This document shows, in pieces, positions 47,571-55,657 of a stretch of DNA of 64,000 bases. Under the pieces are notes generated by a model. That model was given only the letters and a program-made list of their open reading frames with translations. It ran no database searches and was not told the origin of the DNA. The translations under genes were made by a program, and so were the position numbers. This DNA is from Streptomyces sp. R33 (lineage in GTDB: Bacteria; Actinomycetota; Actinomycetes; Streptomycetales; Streptomycetaceae): positions 7,310,001 to 7,374,000 of the forward strand of contig NZ_CP165727.1 in assembly GCF_041200175.1 (NCBI RefSeq), written 5' to 3'. The first letter of the stretch is position 1. Each line of letters begins with the position of its first letter.

Positions 47571-49564
47571 AGTTCCACCAGCGTGACCTCGGTCGCCTTC
47601 ACGCTCGTCCAGACCTCCGAGCCGTCGACCAGGCCCAGTTCGGCCGCGGCCTCCGGGGTGATCTCCGCGACCAGGTCGGGGGCCTGCGCCGAGCCGACCA
47701 GCACGCGCAGCCGGCTGCCGACCGCGGTGATCTCCCGTACGGAGCCCGGCCAGACGTTGCGGGGACTGCCCGCCGGACGGTCGCGGTGCACGGACACCGC
47801 CTCGGGGCCGATGATCGCCAGTGCCGGGGACCCCTCCGGCAGCGCCTCCGCCACCACCAGCCGGCCCCCGGCGGCGAGTACGAGCCCGTCCGCCGACGCC
47901 GTGCCGGGCCATGCGTTGCGGCCGAGCATCCGGGCGACCCACGGGGAGCGCGGGTGGCGGGTGACCTCGGCGGGCGGGGCGTCCTGGAGGGTGCGCCCGT
48001 CGGCGAGTACGAGGACCCGGTCGGCCAGGGACACCGCCTCGACGGGGTCGTGCGTGACGATGAGGCAGACCCCGCCGAAGCCGGCCAGGTGCGTGCGCAG
48101 GGTGTGCCGGACGCGGGCCCGGGTGGTCTGGTCGAGGGCCGCGAGCGGCTCGTCCAGCAGGAGGAGCCGGGGGCGGGCGGCCAGCGCCCGGGCGAGCGCC
48201 ACCCGTTGGGCCTGGCCACCGGACAGCTGGGCGGGCTTGCGGGCGGCGAGGTGGCCGACGCCGAGCCGGTCCAGCCACTGCTGCGCCTCGCGGCGGGCAG
48301 CGGCGCGCGGGACCCGGCGGGCGCGCAGCCCGTAGGCGGTGTTGGCCAGTGCGCTCAGGTGCGGGAACAGCGCGCCGTCCTGCGGGACCCAGGCCACCTG
48401 GCGCTCGTGCGGGGCGAGAGCGGTGACGTCGGTGTCGCCGAGCCGGAGTTCGGCGTGGGCGCGCGGGGTGAGGCCGAGGAGGGCGCGCAGCAGGGTGGTC
48501 TTGCCTGCGCCGTTCTCGCCGACGACGGCGATGGTGGTACCGGGGTCGGCGTCGAGGGTGAGCTCGTTGAAGCCGGTGACCACGGCGTGCAGGGGCCAGC
48601 GGCCGTCGTCTTGTGGGGCGCCGGCCAGGTCGGAGGCCGGGTCGCCGGCGGCAGCCTTCGCGAAGGGCAGGGTGGCCGGTGGCGGGGCCGTCGGCGTCCG
48701 CTCGGCTTCGAGGGCCGCGGCCGCCGTCTCGTCCGGCGGCTGCGGAGCTTCGGCGGGCGTCCGGGCGACCGGTGTGCCGGTCCAGCGGCCGCGCAGGGCG
48801 ATCAGCACGGCCATGGCGATCGCGAGCAGCAGCAGGGACACCGAGGTAGCGGCCTCCGGCTGGTCCTGGAGCAGCAGGTAGACCTGGAGCGGCAGCGTCT
48901 GGGTGGTGCCGGGCAGGTTGCCGGCGAAGGTGATCGTCGCGCCGAACTCGCCGAGCGCACGGGCCCAGGTGAGCGCGGCGCCCGCGATCAGGCCGGGCGC
49001 CACCATCGGCAGCGTCACGGTGAAGAACACCCGCGCCGGCGCGGCACCGAGGGACGCGGCGGTCTCCTCGTAGCTCTGCTTGAGCCCGCCGAGCGCACCC
49101 TCCAGGCTGATCACGAGGAACGGCATGGCGACGAAGGTGGCCGCGACGACGGCGCCTGACGTGTGGAAGGGCAGCGTGACGCCGAACGTGCCCTCGAGCC
49201 AGGGCCCGAGGAGCCCGCGCCGCCCGAAGCCCAGCAGCAGCGCCACACCGCCGACGGTGGGCGGCAGCACCATCGGGAGCAGCACCAGCGAGCGGACGAA
49301 GGCCTTGCCCTTGAACGGGACGCGGGCCAGCAGCCACGCGAGCGGCACGCCGAGGAGCAGCGAGAGGCCCAGCGCCCACAGGGACACGAACAGCGAGAGG
49401 CGCAGGGCCTCGACCACACCGGGGCTGGTGAGGTGGGCGCCGAGTTCGCCCCACTCGGTGCGGGTGAGGATGCCGACGAGGGGCAGCAGCAGGAAGGCGA
49501 CGGCGAGCAGCGCGGGGAGCGCCAGGGTCACGGGGGGCCGGGTGCGGGTGCGGTGTCTGCTCAT
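47567..49564 (-). CDS. modBC: Molybdate ABC transporter, permease and ATPase fused (ModB-ModC)
   Basis: A 665-residue fusion. Residues 1-270 are a ModB-type permease with five to six helices and the cytosolic EAA motif (QSYEETAASLGAAPARVFFT, ending in GLIAGAALTWARALGEFGAT). After a Pro/Ala linker, residues about 330-550 are a ModC-type ATPase: Walker A VVGENGAGKTTLLRALLGL, Q-loop WVPQDGALFPHL, signature LSGGQAQRVALARAL, Walker B LLLLDEPLAALD and H-loop LIVTHD. A TOBE/Mop domain closes the chain (about 600-665; RLRVLVGSAQAPDLVAEITP). Molybdate or tungstate import is indicated by the ModA gene just upstream (147 bp) and the HTH-TOBE regulator. ATG 49564 is chosen over the longer frame. Confidence 0.93.
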   Translation of the reverse strand: MSRHRTRTRPPVTLALPALLAVAFLLLPLVGILTRTEWGELGAHLTSPGVVEALRLSLFVSLWALGLSLLLGVPLAWLLARVPFKGKAFVRSLVLLPMVLPPTVGGVALLLGFGRRGLLGPWLEGTFGVTLPFHTSGAVVAATFVAMPFLVISLEGALGGLKQSYEETAASLGAAPARVFFTVTLPMVAPGLIAGAALTWARALGEFGATITFAGNLPGTTQTLPLQVYLLLQDQPEAATSVSLLLLAIAMAVLIALRGRWTGTPVARTPAEAPQPPDETAAAALEAERTPTAPPPATLPFAKAAAGDPASDLAGAPQDDGRWPLHAVVTGFNELTLDADPGTTIAVVGENGAGKTTLLRALLGLTPRAHAELRLGDTDVTALAPHERQVAWVPQDGALFPHLSALANTAYGLRARRVPRAAARREAQQWLDRLGVGHLAARKPAQLSGGQAQRVALARALAARPRLLLLDEPLAALDQTTRARVRHTLRTHLAGFGGVCLIVTHDPVEAVSLADRVLVLADGRTLQDAPPAEVTRHPRSPWVARMLGRNAWPGTASADGLVLAAGGRLVVAEALPEGSPALAIIGPEAVSVHRDRPAGSPRNVWPGSVREITAVGSRLRVLVGSAQAPDLVAEITPEAAAELGLVDGSEVWTSVKATEVTLVEL

Positions 49565-49711
49565 GTGGATTCCTGGCTGAAGCGTACGGGGGGACGGGTA
49601 CGGGGGCCCGGCGGGCGACACGCCGAAAGGGACCGCCCGTCCCCCCGGACCAGGCAGTCCCCTTCGATCATTGCGGCTGCGGCTGCGGCTGCTCTGCTGC
49701 TGCGGTGCCGG

Positions 49712-50530
49712 TTACGCCTTCTGGAAGCCCGCGTCCTGGAGGATCTTCTGCGCCTCGGGAGTGCTCAGCCAGGCCACGAACGCGGCGGCGGCCCCGGCGT
49801 TCTTGGACGCCTTGAGGGAGGCGGCCGGGTAGGAGGCCACGGCGTTCTCGGCGTCCGGGATGTCCACGACGGAGACCTTGTCACCGGCCTTGATCGTGTC
49901 GGTCTTGTAGACGAGGCCGGCGTCGGCCTCACCGAGCTCGACCTTGCTCAGGACGGCGCGGACGTTGGGCTCCTGGGAGACCGGCTTCACCTCGATCTTC
50001 TGGGCGTCGAGGATCTGCTTGCTGTAGCGGCCGACCGGCACCTCGGGCGCGGCGAGCACGACCTTGATCTTGCTGTCGGCCAGGTCCTTCAGCTCGTCGA
50101 CCTTGAACGGGTTGCCCTTGCCGGCCGCGATGACCAGGCGGTTCTTGGCGATGATCGACGGGTCGCCGGTCTCGGCCTTCAGGCCGTCCATCGTCTTGGT
50201 GTCGGCGGTGACCAGCGCATCGGCCGGGGCTCCCTGCTTCACCTGGGCGGCGAGCTCCTGTGAGCCGGCGAAGGAGAAGGTGATCTTCGTGCCCGGGTGC
50301 GCCTTCTCGTACGCTGCGCCCGCGGTCTTGAACACGTCGGTGAGGGAGGAGGCGGCGAGGACGGTGAGGCTCGCGGCCTTGGGCTCCGCGGAGGCCGCGG
50401 CCGGTGCGGAAGCCGAAGCCCCGGCGCCGGCCTTGTCGTCGCTGCTGCCGCAGGCGGACAGCGCGGGCACGAGGAGGGCGCCGGTCAGCGCTGCGGCGAC
50501 GGCGCTGCGGCGGTTCAGGATCGGGGACAT
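49712..50530 (-). CDS. modA: Molybdate-binding lipoprotein ModA
   Basis: The 272-residue lipoprotein delivers molybdate to ModBC from outside the membrane. The signal peptide ends in lipobox LSAC (Cys27) after NRRSAVAAALTGALLVPA, followed by a Ser/Ala-rich linker. The binding-protein core has LTVLAASSLTDVFKTAGAAY, FSFAGSQELAAQVKQGAPAD, ALVTADTKTMDGL, VPVGRYSKQILDAQ and ELGEADAGLVYKTDTI, the ModA pattern with the oxyanion-binding Ser residues in AASSL and AGSQEL. ATG 50530 is clear. It is the first gene of the modA-modBC unit, with a regulator gene 112 bp upstream. Confidence 0.95.
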   Translation of the reverse strand: MSPILNRRSAVAAALTGALLVPALSACGSSDDKAGAGASASAPAAASAEPKAASLTVLAASSLTDVFKTAGAAYEKAHPGTKITFSFAGSQELAAQVKQGAPADALVTADTKTMDGLKAETGDPSIIAKNRLVIAAGKGNPFKVDELKDLADSKIKVVLAAPEVPVGRYSKQILDAQKIEVKPVSQEPNVRAVLSKVELGEADAGLVYKTDTIKAGDKVSVVDIPDAENAVASYPAASLKASKNAGAAAAFVAWLSTPEAQKILQDAGFQKA

Positions 50531-50642
50531 GAGCTGGTGCTCCTCGGTCGGGTCGGCGGCCGGCCGGGTGCCGGGACCGCGCGGTGGTGACCCGCGCCGG
50601 TGACGGGCGGAGCGGGTGGGGACGCGTGCTGGTGCTGGACGG

Positions 50643-51038
50643 TCAGGTGCGGTCGATGTGCACACTGGTGGACTTCACGCGGGCGGTGGCCCGCATGCCG
50701 ACCTCCAGTCCGAGCTCCTCGACGGCCTCACGGGTGAGCAGGGAGACCAGGCGGTGGGGACCTGCCTGGATCTCGACCTGGGCGGCCACGTCTCCGAGCT
50801 TCACGGCGGTGACGATGCCGGGGAAGGCGTTGCGGGCCGAGGTGTACGGCTCGTCGTCCTCGGTGTGGGCGCCCTGTCCGACCTCCACGGAGAAGGCGGC
50901 CAGGTCGCGGCCGTCGATCAGTCGCCGGCCGGCCTCGTCGCGGTGGGTCGCGACCCGGCCGGCGTCGGCCCAGCGGCGGGCGGTGTCCGGGCTGACGCCC
51001 AGCAGGCGCGCCGCCTGTCCGATGGTGTAGGACTGCAT
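50643..51038 (-). CDS. Small HTH plus TOBE/Mop regulator of molybdate genes
   Basis: The 131-residue protein joins a MerR/excisionase-type helix-turn-helix (about 1-46; YTIGQAARLLGVSPDTARRW) to one TOBE/Mop domain (about 65-131; SARNAFPGIVTAVKLGDVAA, VSLLTREAVEELGLEVGMRA, KSTSVHI) that binds molybdate or tungstate. This is a ModE-like regulator with a different DNA-binding domain, common in actinobacteria. It is immediately upstream of modA on the same strand. ATG 51038 (MQSYTIGQAAR) is the family start; the frame is open upstream. A strong hairpin-forming inverted repeat lies 56-90 bp upstream of it (51094-51128). Confidence 0.92.
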   Translation of the reverse strand: MQSYTIGQAARLLGVSPDTARRWADAGRVATHRDEAGRRLIDGRDLAAFSVEVGQGAHTEDDEPYTSARNAFPGIVTAVKLGDVAAQVEIQAGPHRLVSLLTREAVEELGLEVGMRATARVKSTSVHIDRT

Positions 51039-51093
51039 GTGCGACAAGGTAGGGGCACCTGTCCCGCATTTGCAATTCCCTTGGGATGATGTA

Positions 51094-51128
51094 CATGGCA
51101 GATGCCATGGCTCTTGGTGCATCTGCCA
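51094..51128. promoter_or_regulatory. Nested inverted repeats between the mod regulator and the S4 gene
   Basis: A 16-bp palindrome CATGGCA-GA-TGCCATG (51094-51109) overlaps a 10-bp perfect inverted repeat: TGGCAGATGC (51096-51105) and GCATCTGCCA (51119-51128) around a 13-base spacer. An outer GGGAT/ATCCC pair (51083-51087, 51131-51135) extends the stem. Two copies of the same decamer in opposite orientation suggest a binding site for a dimeric regulator, the likely candidate being the adjacent HTH-TOBE protein. Confidence 0.6.
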
Positions 51129-51172
51129 AAATCCCTTCCGTTTCGGGCGGGCCCGCTCGCTAGAGTTCTGGC

Positions 51173-51574
51173 ATGGCTGATGAAGCAACGGGAACGGGAA
51201 CGGGCGCGGGCGCGGGAACGGCGCGCGTGGACGCCTGGATCTGGTCGGTCCGCCTGACGAAGACCCGCTCGGTCGCGGCGACCGCCTGCAGGGCGGGGCA
51301 TGTGAAGGTCAACGGTGAGCGCGCGAAGCCGGCGCAGGCGGTGCGGGCGGGGGACGAGGTACGGCTGTTCCACGCGGGACGCGAGCGCATCGTCGTCGTC
51401 AAGCGGCCGGTGACGAAGCGGGTCGGTCCGCCGGTGGCCGCGGAATGTTTCATCGACAACAGCCCGCCGGCGCCGACGCGCATCGAGGCCGAGGTGGTCG
51501 GCGTGCGCGACCGCGGCACGGGCCGCCCGACGAAGCGCGACCGCCGCGAAATCGAATCCCTCCGCGGCCGCTGA
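51173..51574 (+). CDS. S4-domain RNA-binding protein (Hsp15-like)
   Basis: The 133-residue protein has an S4 RNA-binding motif in RVDAWIWSVRLTKTRSVAAT through ACRAGHVKVNGERAKPAQAV and RAGDEVRLFHAGRERIVVVK (about 18-75), then a basic tail (TGRPTKRDRREIESLRGR). E. coli Hsp15 (HslR) of this family rescues stalled 50S subunits carrying nascent chains. The Gly/Thr/Ala-rich first 15 residues are variable. It is divergent from the mod regulator gene with 134 bp between starts, and converges on dhaM (16-bp gap). The ribosome-rescue role is by family only. Confidence 0.9.
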   Translation: MADEATGTGTGAGAGTARVDAWIWSVRLTKTRSVAATACRAGHVKVNGERAKPAQAVRAGDEVRLFHAGRERIVVVKRPVTKRVGPPVAAECFIDNSPPAPTRIEAEVVGVRDRGTGRPTKRDRREIESLRGR

Positions 51575-51590
51575 CCGGTCCGCCCGCCGG

Positions 51591-51998
51591 TCAGGCCTTG
51601 CGGTAGCTGTACGCCTCCTCTGCGGCCGCGGCCACCGCGTCCAGGGGGGCGCCCGCCGAGGCGGCGACCACCGCCGCCACCGCGCCCTCCAGGAACGGGG
51701 CGTCCAGCAGCCTGGCCCCCGGCGGCAGTTCGTCCTCCACCAGCAGCGCCTTCACCGTCAGCACCGAGCTGCCCAGGTCCGCCAGCAGCGCGACCCCCGC
51801 GCCCCGGTCCACCTCGTGCGCGGCCGCCACGACGCGCTCCGCGCTCGTGCCCAGGCCGCCGTCCGCGGTGCCGCCCGCCGCCGCCACCGGGACGACCGGT
51901 CCGCCGGCCGCGAGGCCCCGCGCCAGGTCCGCCACGGACTCCGCGACCACCGCACTGTGCGACACCAGCACGATCCCGACCACCGCCGTCGCGCTCAT
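51591..51998 (-). CDS. dhaM: Dihydroxyacetone kinase phosphotransfer subunit DhaM (EIIA-Man domain only)
   Basis: The 135-residue protein is the PTS-fed phosphate donor for DhaL-ADP. VGIVLVSHSAVVAESVADLA carries the active-site His (about residue 14), and AGVALLADLGSSVLTVKALL follows. Only the EIIA(Man)-type domain is present; the HPr and EI parts fused in E. coli DhaM are missing, so phosphate must come from the cell's HPr. Its ATG overlaps the dhaL stop by four bases (ATGA). It is the last gene of dhaKLM. Confidence 0.93.
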   Translation of the reverse strand: MSATAVVGIVLVSHSAVVAESVADLARGLAAGGPVVPVAAAGGTADGGLGTSAERVVAAAHEVDRGAGVALLADLGSSVLTVKALLVEDELPPGARLLDAPFLEGAVAAVVAASAGAPLDAVAAAAEEAYSYRKA

Positions 51999-52624
51999 GC
52001 GGTGTCCGCCTTGTCTGCCTTGTCCGTCGTGTCGGCCGTGTCCGCGAGTGCCGTCAGCAGCAGGGCCGCCGAAGTCGCCCCCGGGTCCTGGTGCCCGATG
52101 CTCCGCTCGCCCAGGTAACTGGCCCGCCCCTTGCGGGCCAGCATGGGCACCGTCGCCCGCGCACCGGCCTCCGCCGCGTCCGCCGCCGCCCGGTACGAGG
52201 TGCTCAGCGCCGCCACCCCTGCCACCAGCGCGTCCAGCATCGTCTTGTCGCCCGGAGCCGCCCCGCCCAGCTGCGCCACCGCGCCCACCCCCTCGTACAG
52301 GGCCTTGCGCACCTCCTCGTCGGAGACCTCGGCAGCCTCCCCGAGGCCCTTGCCCGTGCGCCGCAGCAGCGTCCCGTACAGCGGGCCCGACGCGCCGCCG
52401 ACCGTCGAGATCAGCGTCCGCCCCGCCAGTTGCAGCACCGCCCCCGGCGTCACCGCGGGGTCCGCCTCCAGGGCCGCCCGTACCGCAGTGAAGCCGCGCA
52501 GCAGATTGCTCCCGTGGTCGGCGTCCCCGATGGGGGAGTCGAGCTCGGTCAGCCGGTCCGCCTCGCGCTCCACCACGGCCCAGGCGGCCGTCATCCAGCG
52601 CCGGAAGAAGTCCGCGTCACGCAC
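51995..52624 (-). CDS. dhaL: Dihydroxyacetone kinase ADP-binding subunit DhaL
   Basis: The 209-residue subunit holds ADP as a cofactor that is rephosphorylated by DhaM. LTELDSPIGDADHGSNLLRG (about 26-45) supplies the Mg-binding aspartates, TLISTVGGASGPLYGTLLRR binds the phosphates and GASDKTML-like PGDKTMLDALVAG and YLGERSIGHQDPGATSAALL close the site. The tail is a run of Asp/Ala/Thr/Lys (ADTADTTDKADKADTA). It is 42 bp downstream of dhaK and overlaps dhaM by four bases. Confidence 0.95.
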   Translation of the reverse strand: MRDADFFRRWMTAAWAVVEREADRLTELDSPIGDADHGSNLLRGFTAVRAALEADPAVTPGAVLQLAGRTLISTVGGASGPLYGTLLRRTGKGLGEAAEVSDEEVRKALYEGVGAVAQLGGAAPGDKTMLDALVAGVAALSTSYRAAADAAEAGARATVPMLARKGRASYLGERSIGHQDPGATSAALLLTALADTADTTDKADKADTA

Positions 52625-52666
52625 TGTCGTCTCCTTGCCTCGTCCGCACCTCGTCCGCCCACCTTC

Positions 52667-53671
52667 TCAGCAGCCCCACCGCAGCGCCGCCGTCCGGACC
52701 GGCGCGTCCCAGAGCCGCAGCAGCTCTTCGTCCACGCGGCACAGCGTCACCGAACACCCCGCCATGTCCAGGGAGGTGACGTAGTTTCCGACCAGAGTCC
52801 GCGCCACCGGTACCCCGCGCTCCGTCAGCACCCGGGTCACCTCCCCGTGGAACCCGTACAGCTCCAGCAGCGGCGTCGCCCCCATGCCGTTGACCAGCGC
52901 CAGCACCGGCCCGTCCGCCGGGCCCACCTCCGCCAGGTCCTCCAGTACGGCCCCCACCGCGATCTCCGCGATCTCCCGCGCCGGCATCATGGCCCGCCGC
53001 TCGCGGCCCGGCTCGCCGTGGATGCCGATCCCCAACTCCAGCTCCCCGTCCGGCAGCTCGAACGTCGGGCTGCCCTTCGCAGGGGTCGTGCACGCGCTGA
53101 GCGCCACCCCGAAACTGCGGGAGGACGCGTTCACCTGCCGGGCGAGCGCCGCTACCCGCTCCAGCGGGGCGCCCGCCTCGGCCGCCGCACCGGCGATCTT
53201 CTCGACGAACAGGGTCGCCCCGGTGCCGCGCCGCCCCGCCGTGTACAGGCTGTCGGTCACGGCGACGTCGTCGTTCACGAGGACCCGCTCCACCCGCAGG
53301 CCGTCCTCCTCGGCGAGTTCCGCGGCCATCTCGAAGTTCAGCACGTCACCGGTGTAGTTCTTGACGACGAACAGCACCCCCTGCCCGGAGTCCACGGCCG
53401 CGGCCGCCCGCAGCATCTGGTCGGGCACCGGTGAGGTGAACACCTCCCCGGGACACGCGGCCGACAGCATCCCGTACCCCACGAACCCGGCATGCAGCGG
53501 CTCGTGCCCCGACCCGCCCCCGGACACCACCCCGACCCTGCCCCCGTCCCGTGCGTCCCGCCGTACGACGACCCGCCGCTCCACGTCGACGTCCAGTTCG
53601 GGATGCGCGGCCGCCATCCCCCGCAGCGCATCGGCGACGACGGTCTCGGGGCTGTTGATCAGCATCCGCAT
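52667..53671 (-). CDS. dhaK: Dihydroxyacetone kinase substrate-binding subunit DhaK
   Basis: The 334-residue subunit binds dihydroxyacetone covalently through a His as a hemiaminal. Visible: VVSGGGSGHEPLHAGFVGYG (about 48-67), FVVKNYTGDVLNFEMAAELA, VNDDVAVTDSLYTAGRRGTG, and GIGIHGEPGRERR with the covalent His (about 217). It is the first gene of dhaKLM. ATG 53671 has AGGAG six bases upstream; ATG 53665 is a weaker option. Glycerol catabolism genes are not next to it. The 117 bp upstream of dhaK, after the GH15 gene, should hold the promoter. Confidence 0.96.
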   Translation of the reverse strand: MRMLINSPETVVADALRGMAAAHPELDVDVERRVVVRRDARDGGRVGVVSGGGSGHEPLHAGFVGYGMLSAACPGEVFTSPVPDQMLRAAAAVDSGQGVLFVVKNYTGDVLNFEMAAELAEEDGLRVERVLVNDDVAVTDSLYTAGRRGTGATLFVEKIAGAAAEAGAPLERVAALARQVNASSRSFGVALSACTTPAKGSPTFELPDGELELGIGIHGEPGRERRAMMPAREIAEIAVGAVLEDLAEVGPADGPVLALVNGMGATPLLELYGFHGEVTRVLTERGVPVARTLVGNYVTSLDMAGCSVTLCRVDEELLRLWDAPVRTAALRWGC

Positions 53672-53788
53672 GTGTGTCTCCTGATCGGGTCGAGCGGCGG
53701 ACCTGCGGGCAGCGGGCCCGGTGGCGACGGTAGAGCAGCCCGCCGCCCGGGGCCAGGCCGCCGCGTCCGGCGGGGTGGGACCGCAGTC

Positions 53789-55609
53789 TCAGCGCCGGAG
53801 GGCGTCGAGCGCCTCGTTCAGCGTGGTCGCGGCCATGATGAGCGACAGGTGGGTGAAGGCCTGCGGAAAGTTGCCCAGTTGCTCGCCACTGGGGCCGATC
53901 TCCTCGGCGAACAGACCGACGTGGTTGGCGTACGTGTGCATCTTCTCGAAGGTGTAGCGGGCCTGCGGCAGCCGTCCGGCACGGGTGAGGGCGTCGACGT
54001 AGAGGAACGTGCAGAGGCTGAACGTTCCCTCCGAGCCGCGGAGTCCGTCGGGAGAGGCCGCGGGGTCGTACCGGTAGACGAGGCTGTCGGACACCAGGAC
54101 ACGGTCCATGGCATCGAGGGTGGACAACCAGCTCGCGCTCCTCGGCGCGAGGAATCCGACCCGGGGTATCAGCAGCAGCGAAGCGTCCAGGACGTGGCTG
54201 CCGTAGTGCTGGACCAAGGACTGCTCCTTGTCGCTCCAGCCGCGTTCCATGACCTGGTCGAGGATGTCGTCGCGGGCCTTCGTCCACAGGACGGTGTCGG
54301 CCGGCCGGCTGAACTCGGCGGCGAGCTTCAGGCCGCGGTCGAACGCCGCCCAGCACATCACGCGGCTGTAGGTGAAGTCCTTCCGGCCGCCGCGGGTCTC
54401 CCAGATGCCCTCGTCGGGCCGGTCCCAGGAGTCGGCGAGCCAGTCCAGGCTCCGGGCGAGGGCCTTCCAGCCGTGGTAGTCGGCCTGTACGGCGACCGCG
54501 TGGCCCTCGGACAGGGCGTACAGGGCCTCGCCGTAGATGTCGAGCTGCAGCTGGTCCATGGCCGCGTTTCCGGCCCGCACGGGGTACGAACCCCGGTAGC
54601 CCTCGAAGTGCTCGAGGACCTCCTCGGTCAGGTGCGGGTCACCGTCGACCCGGTACATGATCTGCAGGGGCTCCCCGTCCGGACCCTCGTGGGCCCGCAG
54701 ACGGTCGCCGAGCCAGTGGGTGAAGCGGGCCGCCTCCTCCGCGAAGCCGAGGTCGAGCAGGGCCCGTACGGACAGGGATCCGTCCCGCACCCAGGTGTAG
54801 CGGTAGTCCCAGTTGCGCTCGCCGCCGACCTGCTCGGGAAGACCCATGGTGGCGGCGGCGACCGGCGCGCCGGAGGGGGCGTAGGTGAGCAGCTTGAGCG
54901 TGATGGCCGAGCGGTACACCATCTCCGCCCAGCGGCCGTGGTAGTGCGATGTGCGCACCCACTTCTGCCAGTAGTCGACCTGTTCCCACAGCTCATCGGT
55001 GATCCTGTCACGCTCCGGCGGTGGCGGCGGCGCCGTGCTGCCCTCCCTGTCGGTGGTGAACATCGCTGCCTCCGCCTGGCCCGTGGTGAGCGTGATCGAG
55101 GCGCGGACGTCCTGGCCGTCCCGTTCGAGCGGGAAGGTGGCCTGCAGGAACGCGGTCGCCCCGGGTGCGCGGAAGGTCGCCCGGCGCTCCGTCAGGTCGA
55201 GTCGGTGGGGTGAGCGCGCGTAGTCGAAGCGGGGGCGGCATTCGAGGGAGAAACGCACCGTGCCGCGCACCGCGCGGATCACACGTACCAGGGTGTGCCG
55301 GTCGGACGCCGTCAGGCCCCGGTGGACCGGCATGTAGTCGACGGTCTCGCCGACCCCGTCGGGGGACATGAACCGGGTCACCACGACCGCGGTGTCCGGG
55401 TAGTAGAGCTGTTTCCACGTGCCCTCTTCCTGTTCCGGTGCGAGCAGGAAGTGCCCGCCCCCGTCGTGGTCGAGCAGCGCCGCGAAGATGCTGGGGGAGT
55501 CGAATCGCGGAGCCGCGAACCAGTCGATGACTCCCCTGGATGACACCAGAGCCGCGGTCTGCAGGTCCCCCACGAGTCCGTGGTCGGCGATGGGCGGGTA
55601 GCGGTCCAT
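53789..55609 (-). CDS. Glycoside hydrolase family 15 (glucoamylase/trehalase-like)
   Basis: A 606-residue cytosolic enzyme of the inverting GH15 family. The N-terminal beta domain starts MDRYPPIADHGLVGDLQTAA with LVSSRGVIDWFAAPRFDSPS; the (alpha/alpha)6 barrel follows with NWDYRYTWVRDGSLSVRALL (about 267-286), SWDRPDEGIWETRGGRKDFT carrying the acid Glu, and LFAEEIGPSGEQLGNFPQAF carrying the base Glu. There is no signal peptide. Actinobacterial GH15 proteins of this type include a mycobacterial trehalase and uncharacterised glucohydrolases, so trehalose is a candidate substrate but unproven. Gene neighbours are the GMC oxidoreductase upstream (48 bp) and dhaK. Confidence 0.92.
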   Translation of the reverse strand: MDRYPPIADHGLVGDLQTAALVSSRGVIDWFAAPRFDSPSIFAALLDHDGGGHFLLAPEQEEGTWKQLYYPDTAVVVTRFMSPDGVGETVDYMPVHRGLTASDRHTLVRVIRAVRGTVRFSLECRPRFDYARSPHRLDLTERRATFRAPGATAFLQATFPLERDGQDVRASITLTTGQAEAAMFTTDREGSTAPPPPPERDRITDELWEQVDYWQKWVRTSHYHGRWAEMVYRSAITLKLLTYAPSGAPVAAATMGLPEQVGGERNWDYRYTWVRDGSLSVRALLDLGFAEEAARFTHWLGDRLRAHEGPDGEPLQIMYRVDGDPHLTEEVLEHFEGYRGSYPVRAGNAAMDQLQLDIYGEALYALSEGHAVAVQADYHGWKALARSLDWLADSWDRPDEGIWETRGGRKDFTYSRVMCWAAFDRGLKLAAEFSRPADTVLWTKARDDILDQVMERGWSDKEQSLVQHYGSHVLDASLLLIPRVGFLAPRSASWLSTLDAMDRVLVSDSLVYRYDPAASPDGLRGSEGTFSLCTFLYVDALTRAGRLPQARYTFEKMHTYANHVGLFAEEIGPSGEQLGNFPQAFTHLSLIMAATTLNEALDALRR

Positions 55610-55657
55610 GGTTCTCCCTCCTCGGGACGGCTCAGCGGTGATCCGCCCGGGTGCCGG

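Noticed and set aside
43830..49454. Minus-strand frame of 1,874 codons
   Set aside because: It crosses the phosphodiester glycosidase and modBC genes out of frame; a high-GC stop-free artefact.
49674..49691. GCGGCTGCGGCTGCGGCTGC-like triplet run between modBC and modA
   Set aside because: A simple triplet repeat typical of GC-rich DNA, with no sign of function.
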